Shown here: one piece after another, positions 9,194 through 16,659 of the stretch | How positions within the stretch are numbered: position 1 is the first letter of the stretch | Layout of the letters: every line of letters begins with the position of its first letter | Assembly (NCBI RefSeq): GCF_001270495.1 | Contig: NZ_LGUR01000083.1 | Span: forward strand, 62,001-126,000 | DNA length: 64,000 bases | DNA from: Streptomyces viridochromogenes | GTDB taxonomy: Bacteria; Actinomycetota; Actinomycetes; Streptomycetales; Streptomycetaceae | Direction: 5' to 3' | Notes under the pieces: model-generated | The model's input: the letters and a program-made list of their open reading frames with translations, nothing else | Database searches by the model: none | Told to the model about the DNA's origin: nothing | Program-made: the position numbers and the translations under genes

Positions 9194-10807
9194 ATGAGTG
9201 AGCGCAGCGCCGAGCCGAAGACCGTTCTTCTCCGCCGTGGAGAAGTCCACAGCCCCGCCGACCCCTTCGCCACCGCGATGGTCGTGGAGCGGGGGCAGGT
9301 CGCCTGGGTCGGGTCCGAGGGGGCCGCCGATGCCTTCGCGGACGGGGTGGACGAGGTCGTCGATCTGGACGGTGCCCTGGTCACGCCCGCGTTCACCGAC
9401 GCCCATGTGCACACCACCGCCACGGGCCTCGCCCTCACCGGCCTCGATCTGTCCGGCGCCTCTTCTCTGGAGGCAGCCCTCGCCCTCGTGCGGGAGTTCG
9501 TCGCCGCCCGTCCGCACGACCGTGTCCTCCTCGGTCACGGCTGGGACGCCTCCCGCTGGCCCGGTGGCCGCCCTCCGACGCGCACCGAGCTCGACGAGGC
9601 CGCCGGTGGCCGCCCCCTCTACCTCTCGCGCATCGACGTCCACTCGGCGGTCGTCACGACGGCCCTGCTGGACCTGACGCCGGGTGACCTCGGCGCGGTC
9701 GACGGCCCGCTCGTCGCCGGTGCCCACCACGCCGTACGCGCCACCGCGCTGGGCGCCATCACCCCCGCCCAGCGCATCGAGGCCCAGCGCGCCGCCCTGG
9801 CCCACACCGCCTCCCTCGGCATCGGCACCGTCCATGAGTGCGGCGGGCCGGACATCTCGTCCGAGGACGACTTCACCGGCCTCCTCCGGCTCGCCGCCGA
9901 GGAACCCGGCCCGCGGGTCGTCGGCTACTGGGCGGAGGGGGCCGAGGCAGGAGTCGACAAGGCGCGGGAGCTGGGCGCGGCCGGCGCGGCCGGTGACCTG
10001 TTCGTCGACGGCGCCCTCGGCTCGCACACCGCCTGTCTGCACCAGCCGTACGCCGACGCGGGCCACACCGGCACCGCCTACCTCGACGCGGCCTCCGTCG
10101 CCGCCCACGTCACCGCCTGCACCGAGGCCGGCCTCCAGGCGGGCTTCCACGCGATCGGCGACGCCGCCGTCGCCACCGTGGTCGAGGGCGTCCGCGCCGC
10201 CGCCGAGAAGCTCGGCCTCGCCCGCATCCGCGCCGCACGCCATCGCGTCGAGCACGCCGAGATGCTCACCCCCGAGACGATCGCCGCCTTCGCCGAGCTG
10301 GGCCTGACGGCCTCCGTCCAGCCCGCCTTCGACGCGCTGTGGGGCGGCGAGGACGGCATGTACGCCCAGCGCCTGGGCGCCGAACGCGCCCGCTCACTCA
10401 ACCCCTTCGCGGCCCTGTTGCGCGCCGGCGTGCCCCTCGCCTTCGGCTCCGACAGTCCCGTCACGCCGCTCGACCCCTGGGGCACGGTGCGCGCCGCGGC
10501 CTTCCATCACACGCCCGAGCACCGGGTCTCCGTGCGCGCCGCGTTCACGGCGCACACGCGCGGCGGCTGGCGGGCGATCGGCCGCGACGACGCGGGCGTC
10601 CTGGTGCCGGGCGCGCCCGCCGACTACGCCGTGTGGCGCACCGAGGAACTGGTGGTCCAGGCCCCCGACGACCGGGTCGCGCGCTGGTCCACCGACCCCC
10701 GCTCCGGCACCCCCGGCCTGCCCGACCTGAGCCCCGGCCGGGAACTCCCCGCCTGCCTGCGCACGGTGGTGGGCGGACGAACGGTCTTCGTACGGCCGGG
10801 CGAGTGA
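9194..10807 (+). CDS. YtcJ-like metal-dependent amidohydrolase
   Basis: A 537-aa amidohydrolase-superfamily enzyme of the YtcJ/DUF subtype (amidohydrolase 3). The metal-binding strand-1 motif reads TDAHVHTTATG (around residue 75). Further expected elements are DGALGSHTACLH, FHAIGDAAV, RHRVEHAEML and FGSDSPVTPLDP near the C-terminal end of the barrel, where the Asp is the catalytic base. The small beta-sandwich made of both termini is also present. Typical members hydrolyse N-acyl or formyl amide substrates; the exact substrate is unknown. The ATG is preceded by GAGGCGGGA. It stands alone as a monocistronic gene after the Lrp regulator. Confidence 0.88.
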   Translation: MSERSAEPKTVLLRRGEVHSPADPFATAMVVERGQVAWVGSEGAADAFADGVDEVVDLDGALVTPAFTDAHVHTTATGLALTGLDLSGASSLEAALALVREFVAARPHDRVLLGHGWDASRWPGGRPPTRTELDEAAGGRPLYLSRIDVHSAVVTTALLDLTPGDLGAVDGPLVAGAHHAVRATALGAITPAQRIEAQRAALAHTASLGIGTVHECGGPDISSEDDFTGLLRLAAEEPGPRVVGYWAEGAEAGVDKARELGAAGAAGDLFVDGALGSHTACLHQPYADAGHTGTAYLDAASVAAHVTACTEAGLQAGFHAIGDAAVATVVEGVRAAAEKLGLARIRAARHRVEHAEMLTPETIAAFAELGLTASVQPAFDALWGGEDGMYAQRLGAERARSLNPFAALLRAGVPLAFGSDSPVTPLDPWGTVRAAAFHHTPEHRVSVRAAFTAHTRGGWRAIGRDDAGVLVPGAPADYAVWRTEELVVQAPDDRVARWSTDPRSGTPGLPDLSPGRELPACLRTVVGGRTVFVRPGE

Positions 10808-11360
10808 TCTCCCGGGGTGGCGCGAACCCGATCACCGCGCGCCGTCCCGTCGTGCGACCTGCGCATCCTCTGCGCTGACCAGCGAATTGGGTGAATATCC
10901 GCAGGTCAAACGGCTGTTGACAGGCGGAGGCCCGGGGCCGGTAGGTTCGGCCGGGTCCACCACCGGACGCCCGACCGGGCAACCGCGGAAGTTCCGGGAA
11001 CCCGTCGCAACGCCGCTGGGTCAGGGACGGTGTGCCGCACCGGGGCACCGTCACTGGGAGCCAGGCTCAGTGCCCGCGCGGCGACGACGGAACGTTCCGG
11101 CCGGTCGGGGAGGTGTGACCCGGGTGGGGCCCGGGCGCTCAGTAGACAACGGCTTTCGGTCGACCCGCAGCCAGCGGGTCCCAGGTCGGCCCGAAGGGCG
11201 CCGGGCCCCCATCCGCAGGAGGCGTGCAGCGGTCGTCCGGACACGGAAAACCCATGCTTACCCCGCTCTTGTGGAATCGACACCACCATACGAACGTGCT
11301 GTCGCGTCAGCGCAGGCCGCGACCACTATGGTGGACGTCTACGGACATGAAGGGGCAGCA
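10808..11360 (+). other. Gene-free 553-bp leader upstream of ppm1
   Basis: No convincing gene is seen here on either strand. TTGACA at 10917-10922 and TAGGTT at 10942-10947 (19-nt spacer) could be a promoter, giving a 5' leader of about 400 nt. The leader has strong local hairpins: GACCCGC/GCGGGTC at 11162-11180 with loop AGCCA, followed by a GCCC-GAA-GGGC stem. A cis-regulatory RNA is possible, but it matches no riboswitch I recognise. Confidence 0.4.
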
Positions 11361-12173
11361 GTGAACGACGGCGACGGGACCCTCGGGGCACAGCACCGGG
11401 GGAGGCAGTTCGGGCCGCTCGGCACGGCGTTGGTGATCATTCCGACCTACAACGAGGCGGAGAACATCAAGAGCATCGTCGGCCGGGTCCGCAAGGCGGT
11501 CCCGACGGCGCACGTGCTCGTGGCCGACGACAACAGCCCCGACGGCACCGGCAAGCTCGCGGACGAACTGGCCGTCGAGGACGACCACGTCCAGGTCCTG
11601 CACCGCAAGGGCAAGGAGGGCCTCGGCGCCGCCTATCTCGCGGGCTTCCGCTGGGGCATCGAGCACGACTACGGCGTCCTGATCGAGATGGACGCCGACG
11701 GCTCCCACCAGCCCGAGGAACTGCCCCGCCTGCTCACCGCCCTCAAGGGCGCCGACCTGGTCCTCGGCTCCCGCTGGGTGCCCGGCGGCCGGGTCGTGAA
11801 CTGGCCCAAGTCCCGCGAGTTCATCTCCCGCGGCGGCAGCCTCTACTCCCGGCTCGCCCTGGACCTGCCGCTGCGCGACATCACCGGCGGCTACCGCGCC
11901 TTCCGCCGCGAGACCCTTGAGGGCCTCGGCCTCGACGACGTCGCCTCCCAGGGCTACTGCTTCCAGGTCGACCTCGCCCGCCGCGCCGTCAAGGCCGGCT
12001 TTCACGTCGTCGAGGTGCCGATCACCTTCGTCGAGCGCGAGCTCGGTGACTCGAAGATGAGCCGCGACATCCTGGTCGAGGCGCTGTGGCGGGTCACGTC
12101 GTGGGGCGCGCGGGAGCGGGTGGGCAAGTTGATGAGCCGTACGAAGCCGTCCTCGGCGCCGCGGTCGTCGTAG
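11361..12173 (+). CDS. ppm1: Polyprenol-phosphate mannose synthase (Ppm1)
   Basis: A 270-aa GT2-family glycosyltransferase that moves mannose from GDP-mannose to polyprenyl phosphate on the inner face of the membrane. The product feeds protein O-mannosylation and other periplasmic mannosylation. The nucleotide-binding strand LVIIPTYNEAENI, VADDNSPDGTG (D56, D57) and the metal-binding M-DAD motif (D111, D113) are all present, as is the C-terminal VPITFVERELGDSKMS. There is no apolipoprotein N-acyltransferase domain, unlike fused mycobacterial Ppm1. GTG at 11361 is selected because GAAGGGG precedes it; the open frame continues 474 bp upstream without a good start. From memory the S. coelicolor orthologue is SCO1423. 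Confidence 0.9.
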   Translation: MNDGDGTLGAQHRGRQFGPLGTALVIIPTYNEAENIKSIVGRVRKAVPTAHVLVADDNSPDGTGKLADELAVEDDHVQVLHRKGKEGLGAAYLAGFRWGIEHDYGVLIEMDADGSHQPEELPRLLTALKGADLVLGSRWVPGGRVVNWPKSREFISRGGSLYSRLALDLPLRDITGGYRAFRRETLEGLGLDDVASQGYCFQVDLARRAVKAGFHVVEVPITFVERELGDSKMSRDILVEALWRVTSWGARERVGKLMSRTKPSSAPRSS

Positions 12174-12298
12174 CGGTAGCGGGCGCTGCGCGGGGGCCAC
12201 TGGCTGAGGCAGGGGCGCTGCCCTACGTCTACGACCGCACAGGCGGCGTCCGCCGTCCTCTTATCCCGCTCTGAGCCGGGCCCAGGCACACTGGACGC

Positions 12299-12853
12299 AT
12301 GACGACTGGCGCACCGACCCCCACCTATCCCGCCCGGCCCCGGCGCTCCCGGCTGCGTACCTTCCTGCCGCTGGGCGTCGCCGCCTGGCTGGTGCTGGAG
12401 ATCTGGCTGCTCACCGTGGTCGCGGACGTGGCGGGCGGGTTCACGGTGTTCCTGCTGCTGATCGCCGGTCTCGTGCTCGGCACGGTGGTGATCAAGCGGG
12501 CCGGCCGACGCGCGTTCCAGGCGCTGAACGAGGCGCTGCAGCGCGGCACCACCCCGGCGAGCGGCGGCGGCAACGGGCTGATGATGCTGGGCGGCCTGCT
12601 GATCATGCTGCCGGGCCTGATCTCGGACGCGTTGGGCCTGCTTCTGCTGATCCCGCCGGTCCAGAAGGCCCTGAGCCGGCGTGCGGAGCGCACGTTGGAG
12701 CGCAAGCTGCGCGAGGCGAACCCGGGCTCGCTCGGTGACGCCTTCCAGCAGGCTCGCATGCACCGCCCCGACGGCAAGGTCGTCCAGGGCGAGGTCATCA
12801 GGGACGAGCCGGGGGACGCCCCGGAGGGGCCGAGGCCGCCGCTTGCGCGCTGA
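12299..12853 (+). CDS. fxsA: FxsA-family membrane protein
   Basis: A 184-aa FxsA protein with hydrophobic segments at about residues 22-41, 46-65 and 92-119 (the last long enough for a helical hairpin). The middle motif QRGTTPASGGGNGLMMLGGLLIMLPGLISD is typical of the family, as is the charged C-terminal tail. In E. coli FxsA relieves phage T7 exclusion by plasmid F; its physiological role in actinobacteria is not known. It follows ppm1 by 125 bp and ends at a very strong terminator, convergent to rbpA. The RBS is weak (ACTGGAC). Confidence 0.9.
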   Translation: MTTGAPTPTYPARPRRSRLRTFLPLGVAAWLVLEIWLLTVVADVAGGFTVFLLLIAGLVLGTVVIKRAGRRAFQALNEALQRGTTPASGGGNGLMMLGGLLIMLPGLISDALGLLLLIPPVQKALSRRAERTLERKLREANPGSLGDAFQQARMHRPDGKVVQGEVIRDEPGDAPEGPRPPLAR

Positions 12854-12881
12854 CAATGCGCTGACCTGCCCTGACGTGCCA

Positions 12882-12917
12882 AGGAGCCCGGCGCCATCTG
12901 AGCGCCGGGCTCCTTTT
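12882..12917 (+). terminator. Rho-independent terminator of fxsA
   Basis: A perfect 13-bp stem, AGGAGCCCGGCGC/GCGCCGGGCTCCT with a 7-nt loop, is followed by TTTT. This is the clearest intrinsic terminator in the window. Confidence 0.9.
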
Positions 12918-12946
12918 CGGGCACCCACCAGATTTTGGGCACACCA

Positions 12947-12991
12947 AACCGCGGGCGTCGTACGTCACGTTCACGTACGGCGCCCGCGGTT
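12947..12991. terminator. Second large hairpin, facing rbpA
   Basis: A 19-bp stem (AACCGCGGGCG, one T-G wobble, CGTACGT, and complement) with a 7-nt loop. On the minus strand it is followed by TTTGG, so it probably ends rbpA transcription. Confidence 0.75.
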
Positions 12992-13029
12992 ACTGGTGCC
13001 TTGGTAGATCCGCCCAAGCCCCTGAGGGG

Positions 13030-13404
13030 TTACGCGGACTTACGGCTGTCCCGGGGGTGAACCGCGATGTTCATCGCCCCGGAGCGGAGAACGGCAAGAC
13101 GTTCCTCGAGGACCTCTTCGAGTTCCTCGCGGGTCCGCCGCTCCATCAGCATGTCCCAATGTGTACGCGCGGGCTTGGCCTTCTTCTCTTCAGGGCCGTC
13201 GCCGTCCACGAGGAGTGCCTGGGCCCCGCAGACCTTGCACTCCCACTCCGGCGGGATCTCCGCCTCGACCGAGAAGGGCATCTCGAACCGGTGCCCCTTC
13301 TCGCATGCGTACTCCACGGCCTGGCGCGGGGCCAGGTCGATGCCGCGGTCCGTCTCGTAGCTGGTCACCACGAGGCGCGTGCCGCGAAGAGCTCGCTCAC
13401 TCAT
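13030..13404 (-). CDS. rbpA: RNA polymerase-binding protein RbpA
   Basis: A 124-aa actinobacterial transcription factor. It binds principal sigma factors and RNA polymerase and stabilises the open complex. The zinc ligands known for the Streptomyces protein are all present: C34 and H38 (ACEKGH), C56 and C59 (CKVC). The C-terminal sigma-interaction helix (THWDMLMERRTREELEEVLEERLAVLR, residues about 80-107) is intact. It is transcribed alone from a SigR-type promoter 62 bp upstream of the ATG, which fits its known induction by thiol-oxidative stress. From memory this is SCO1421. Confidence 0.97.
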   Translation of the reverse strand: MSERALRGTRLVVTSYETDRGIDLAPRQAVEYACEKGHRFEMPFSVEAEIPPEWECKVCGAQALLVDGDGPEEKKAKPARTHWDMLMERRTREELEEVLEERLAVLRSGAMNIAVHPRDSRKSA

Positions 13405-13465
13405 GAATCGTGCCTCCCGGGCTTGTCGCCCACAGGACAGGTGTCGCTGTCGTCGTCATCCGGTC

Positions 13466-13491
13466 AACGTCCGGTCGGCGGTAAAGATTCC
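13466..13491 (-). promoter_or_regulatory. SigR-type promoter of rbpA
   Basis: On the minus strand, GGAAT (13487-13491), exactly 18 nt, then GTT (13466-13468), the published SigR consensus. Transcription would start near 13459, leaving a leader of about 55 nt. rbpA is an established SigR target, so sequence and knowledge agree. Confidence 0.88.
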
Positions 13492-13578
13492 CGTTCCGTG
13501 TCCCGTTCCGGGTGATGCGTCGCCGTCGTAGCCGCAGCCTTGCTGACCAATGTCGTACCCACCGGCGTCCGGTTTGTC

Positions 13579-13596
13579 ACATCTGCTAGCAGATGT
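13579..13596. promoter_or_regulatory. Perfect 18-bp palindrome
   Basis: ACATCTGCTAGCAGATGT is its own reverse complement with no spacer. It lies 88 bp upstream of the SigR promoter of rbpA and 86 bp downstream of the MFS stop codon. It could be an operator for a second, undetected rbpA promoter or for a missing neighbour gene. A terminator is less likely because there is no loop. Confidence 0.55.
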
Positions 13597-13682
13597 AACC
13601 CAGCGTTTCGGCATCTTTGACGCGCAGTAACGGTACGCCTGGCAGGCCAAACGCGTACACTACCGCCCTTTCACTCGGAACG

Positions 13683-15056
13683 CTAAATCGTTGTCGGCAC
13701 CGGATTGCCCGCGTCGCTGATCGCCCGGCGCACCGGAACCCTCGCGAGCAGGGCGAATCCGATGACGAAGAAGGCCACCAACGAGATGATCGCGTCTCGA
13801 TAACTTCCGGTCAGCTGGTAGGTGAGCCCGAAGAGAAGCGGGCCGAGCCAGCTCATGCCGCGGTCGCTCATCTCGTAGGCGGAGAAGTATTCGGCCTCCT
13901 TCCCCGGCGGGACGAGATGGGAGAACAGGGACCGGGACAGGGCCTGGCTGCCGCCGAGGACGAGCCCGATGCCGGCCGCCAGCGCGAAGAACCACACCGG
14001 CGCCCCGGCCGGCAGGAAGTACCCGGCCGCCAGCGTCACCGTCCACGCGACCAGCGAGCCGAGGATCGTCCGTTTCGCGCCGTACGTCCGCGCCAGCCGC
14101 CCCATCGTGAGCGCCCCGGCCACCGCCAGCACCTGGACCAGCAGCACGGCTCCGATCAGCGTCGACTGTCCGAGGCCGAGCTCTTCGGAGCCGTAGATCG
14201 ACGCCTGGGAGATCACCGTCTGGATGCCGTCGTTGTAGATCAGGTAGGCGAGGAGGAAGGCGAGTGTCAGCGGGTGGCGGCGCATGTCGCGGACCGTCGC
14301 CGCGAGCTGCCGGAAGCCCATGGCGGTCTGTTTCCTCCCGGTCGGCTCCGCTTCGGCTGCGTCGCTCGTGGAGCGGCGGTCGCGCAGCCGGCGCAGCGGG
14401 ATGAGGGCGAAGGCGCCCCACCACAGGCCGGCCGACGCCAGACAGATGCGGACCGCCGTGCTCTCGGAGATGCCGAAGGAGTCGTGGGCCAGATACAGGA
14501 CCAGGTTCACGATCAGCATCAGCGAGCCCGACGCGTAGCCGAAGGCCCAGCCCCGGGAGGAGACCGCGTCGCGCTCCTCGGGCGGGGCGATCTGCGGGAG
14601 GTAGGAGTTGTAGAGCATCATCGCGACCGACTGGGCCGCGTTCGCGACGATCAGCAGGACGCCGCCGAGCAGATAGCGGTCGCCGTCCAGGAAGAACATG
14701 GCCGTGGTGGCCGTGGCTCCCACATAGGCGGCGGCCCCGAGGAGGGGCTTCTTGCGGCCGGTGCGGTCGGCGGCCGCGCCCACCAGGGGCATCACCAGGA
14801 CGGCCACGATCACCGACAGGGACACCGAGTAGGCGAAGAAGGAGCCGGCGCGCACGGGGACGCCCAAGGGGTGGACGAACCCGTCCGCGTCCGCCGCCGC
14901 GTCGGCGACCGACGTCAGATACGGGCCCAGGAACACGGTGAGCACGCTCGTCGAGTAGACGGAGCACGCCCAGTCGTAGAAGTACCAGCCGCGCTGCTCG
15001 CGCCGGCGCCCGGCGGACTCGTCGGCCGCCTCCGTCCGCACGGTTCCCATGCCCAC
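13683..15056 (-). CDS. UMF1/Atg22-like MFS transporter
   Basis: A 457-aa major-facilitator protein with about 12 transmembrane segments. The N-terminal block RGWYFYDWACSVYSTSVLTVFLGPYL and the later LYNSYLPQIAPPEERDAVSSRGWAFGY identify the UMF1/BtlA group (relatives of yeast Atg22 vacuolar effluxers). A basic cytoplasmic loop (LRRLRDRRS) divides the two halves. The likely role is efflux of small metabolites; the substrate is unknown. GTG at 15056 has GAGGG six bases upstream; an ATG two codons later is equally possible. It begins 55 bp after the GDPD stop and probably belongs to the yczE-GDPD operon. Confidence 0.85.
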   Translation of the reverse strand: MGMGTVRTEAADESAGRRREQRGWYFYDWACSVYSTSVLTVFLGPYLTSVADAAADADGFVHPLGVPVRAGSFFAYSVSLSVIVAVLVMPLVGAAADRTGRKKPLLGAAAYVGATATTAMFFLDGDRYLLGGVLLIVANAAQSVAMMLYNSYLPQIAPPEERDAVSSRGWAFGYASGSLMLIVNLVLYLAHDSFGISESTAVRICLASAGLWWGAFALIPLRRLRDRRSTSDAAEAEPTGRKQTAMGFRQLAATVRDMRRHPLTLAFLLAYLIYNDGIQTVISQASIYGSEELGLGQSTLIGAVLLVQVLAVAGALTMGRLARTYGAKRTILGSLVAWTVTLAAGYFLPAGAPVWFFALAAGIGLVLGGSQALSRSLFSHLVPPGKEAEYFSAYEMSDRGMSWLGPLLFGLTYQLTGSYRDAIISLVAFFVIGFALLARVPVRRAISDAGNPVPTTI

Positions 15057-15111
15057 CCCGCGCCCTCGCTTCCCCGTGATGATCCCGCGCGCGGGTGGGG
15101 ACGGGGCAGGG

Positions 15112-15882
15112 TCAGACCCAGACGCCGCGGTCCTCCATGACCTTGCGCAATGTGTCGATGTGATCGGTCATGATGCCATCGACTCCCAGGTCCAGGAGCC
15201 GGTGCATCACATCGGGATCATTGATGGTCCACACGTGCACCTGGAGCCCGCGCGCGTGGGCGGCTCGCACGAAGCGGTGGTCCACCACCTGGATCCCGGA
15301 CTGCGCCTCGGGTACCTGGGCGGCCACCGCCGAGCGGCGCAGCGCGGCCGGCACACCCCAGGAGCGCAGCCGCAGATTGAGTACGCCCCGGGTGCCGTAC
15401 GACGTCGCGAGGCGGGGCCCGGCCAGGCGCTGGGCGCGGATGACGCGGGCCTCGGAGAAGGAGCCGACGCAGACGCGGTCCCAGGCGCCGGTGCGCTCGA
15501 TCAGCTCCAGGAAGGGGTGGAGCGCCGGCTCCGCCTTGAGGTCGACGTTCCAGCGCACCTCGGGGAAGGTCTCCAGGAGCTCTTCGAAGAGGGGCACCGG
15601 CTCCTTGCCGCCCACGCGCGCGTGCCGTACGTCGGCCCAGGGCAGGTCCGCGATCCGGCCCGCCCCGTCCGTGACCCGGTCCAGGGTCGAGTCGTGGAAC
15701 GCGACGAGCTTGCCGTCGCGTGTGGTGTGGACGTCGGTCTCGATGTACCGGTAGCCCAGGTCGACCGCGCGCCGGAACTGGAGCACGGTGTTCTCCAGGC
15801 CGTCCGCCGCCCCGCCCCGGTGGGCGAAGGGGATCGGGCCGGGGTGGTCGAGGTAGGGGTGGCGTATCCGCGTGGTGCTCAC
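15112..15882 (-). CDS. Glycerophosphodiester phosphodiesterase
   Basis: A 256-aa GDPD-family enzyme with no signal peptide, so cytoplasmic. It hydrolyses glycerophosphodiesters to glycerol-3-phosphate plus an alcohol. Catalytic and metal residues are visible: AHRGG (H21, R22), LENT (E30), IETDVH (E48, D50, H52) and later NVDLKAE. The length matches the short bacterial form (about 250 aa). The GTG start overlaps the yczE stop (GTGA), showing translational coupling. A much longer open frame covers this gene and continues upstream to 18588, but the extension is antisense shadow. Confidence 0.92.
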   Translation of the reverse strand: MSTTRIRHPYLDHPGPIPFAHRGGAADGLENTVLQFRRAVDLGYRYIETDVHTTRDGKLVAFHDSTLDRVTDGAGRIADLPWADVRHARVGGKEPVPLFEELLETFPEVRWNVDLKAEPALHPFLELIERTGAWDRVCVGSFSEARVIRAQRLAGPRLATSYGTRGVLNLRLRSWGVPAALRRSAVAAQVPEAQSGIQVVDHRFVRAAHARGLQVHVWTINDPDVMHRLLDLGVDGIMTDHIDTLRKVMEDRGVWV

Positions 15883-16595
15883 GGACGCAGTATCGCGCGC
15901 CGGGGTTGCCCGGCGGCAACGACCGTGCTGCCGTCCGATGCCGGCGGGACGGCGAACACGCGCAGGAAGAGCTGGGCGAGCGGGCCGATGGACACCGCGT
16001 AGAGGACGGTGCCGACGCCGACCGTGCCGCCCAGGGCGAAGCCGGTCACCACGACCGCGACCTCGACGGCCGTACGCATCAGGCGGATCGAGCGGCCGGT
16101 GCGCCGGTTGAATCCCGTCATCAGGCCGTCCCGGGGGCCCGGTCCGAACCGGGCCGAGATGTAGAGGCCGGTGGCAACGCCGTTGAGCACGATGCCGGCC
16201 AGGAGGAGGGGGATCCGTACGGCCAGGCTGTGCGCCTCGGGAAGCGCGGCGAGTGTGCCGTCCATGGCGATGCCGACCACGAAGACGTTGGAGACCGTGC
16301 CGAGGCCAGGGCGCTGGCGCAACGGGATCCACAGCAGCAGCACGGCCGCGCCGACGATGATCGACACGACGCCGATCGTCAGGCCGGTGCGTTCGGCGAG
16401 GCCCTGGTGCAACACGTTCCAGGGCTCCAGGCCCAGGCCCGCCTCGACGAGCAGCGCCGAGCTCGCGCCGTACAGCGCGAGCCCGACGTAGAGCTGTGAC
16501 AGCCGCCGTATGAGATGCCCGTGCGTGAGCCGCTTCACGGGATGCCCCTGCGTGGACAAGACGTGTCCCCCTGTGGTGGTAGTGGACTGATGCAT
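15879..16595 (-). CDS. yczE: YczE/YitT-family membrane protein
   Basis: A 238-aa integral membrane protein with about five helices (for example LYVGLALYGASSALLVEAGLGL, VVSIIVGAAVLLLWIPL and IPLLLAGIVLNGVATGLYISA). The loop motif RFGPGPRDGLMTGF is characteristic of the YczE group. In Bacillus the homologue is controlled by the adjacent MocR-type regulator YczR, and the same divergent pairing is seen here. Transport of a small organic compound is suspected, but the substrate is unknown. The start at 16595 is the most plausible of several; a later one inside the frame would remove only the polar N-terminus. Confidence 0.85.
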   Translation of the reverse strand: MHQSTTTTGGHVLSTQGHPVKRLTHGHLIRRLSQLYVGLALYGASSALLVEAGLGLEPWNVLHQGLAERTGLTIGVVSIIVGAAVLLLWIPLRQRPGLGTVSNVFVVGIAMDGTLAALPEAHSLAVRIPLLLAGIVLNGVATGLYISARFGPGPRDGLMTGFNRRTGRSIRLMRTAVEVAVVVTGFALGGTVGVGTVLYAVSIGPLAQLFLRVFAVPPASDGSTVVAAGQPRRAILRP

Positions 16596-16659
16596 GACAC
16601 CCTGTGGCTTGGGAAGCATCGCCCTCCATGGCCAATTCGGGGAAGGTGGACTGGAAATC
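16596..16659. promoter_or_regulatory. Divergent yczE / MocR promoter region
   Basis: Only 64 bp separate the two start codons. The hexamer TGGACT occurs at 16583, 16647 and 16669, spanning and flanking this gap. MocR proteins bind direct repeats, so these are candidate half-sites, but the motif is short. Confidence 0.35.

Noticed and set aside
11101..11260. Resemblance of the ppm1 leader to a ribosomal-protein (L10-type) leader
   Set aside because: Only short stretches look similar from memory, no ribosomal gene follows, and I cannot align the structure.
13617..15140. A 507-aa plus-strand frame opposite the UMF1 transporter
   Set aside because: Low-complexity Arg/Glu/Gly composition typical of antisense; the transporter has clear membrane topology.
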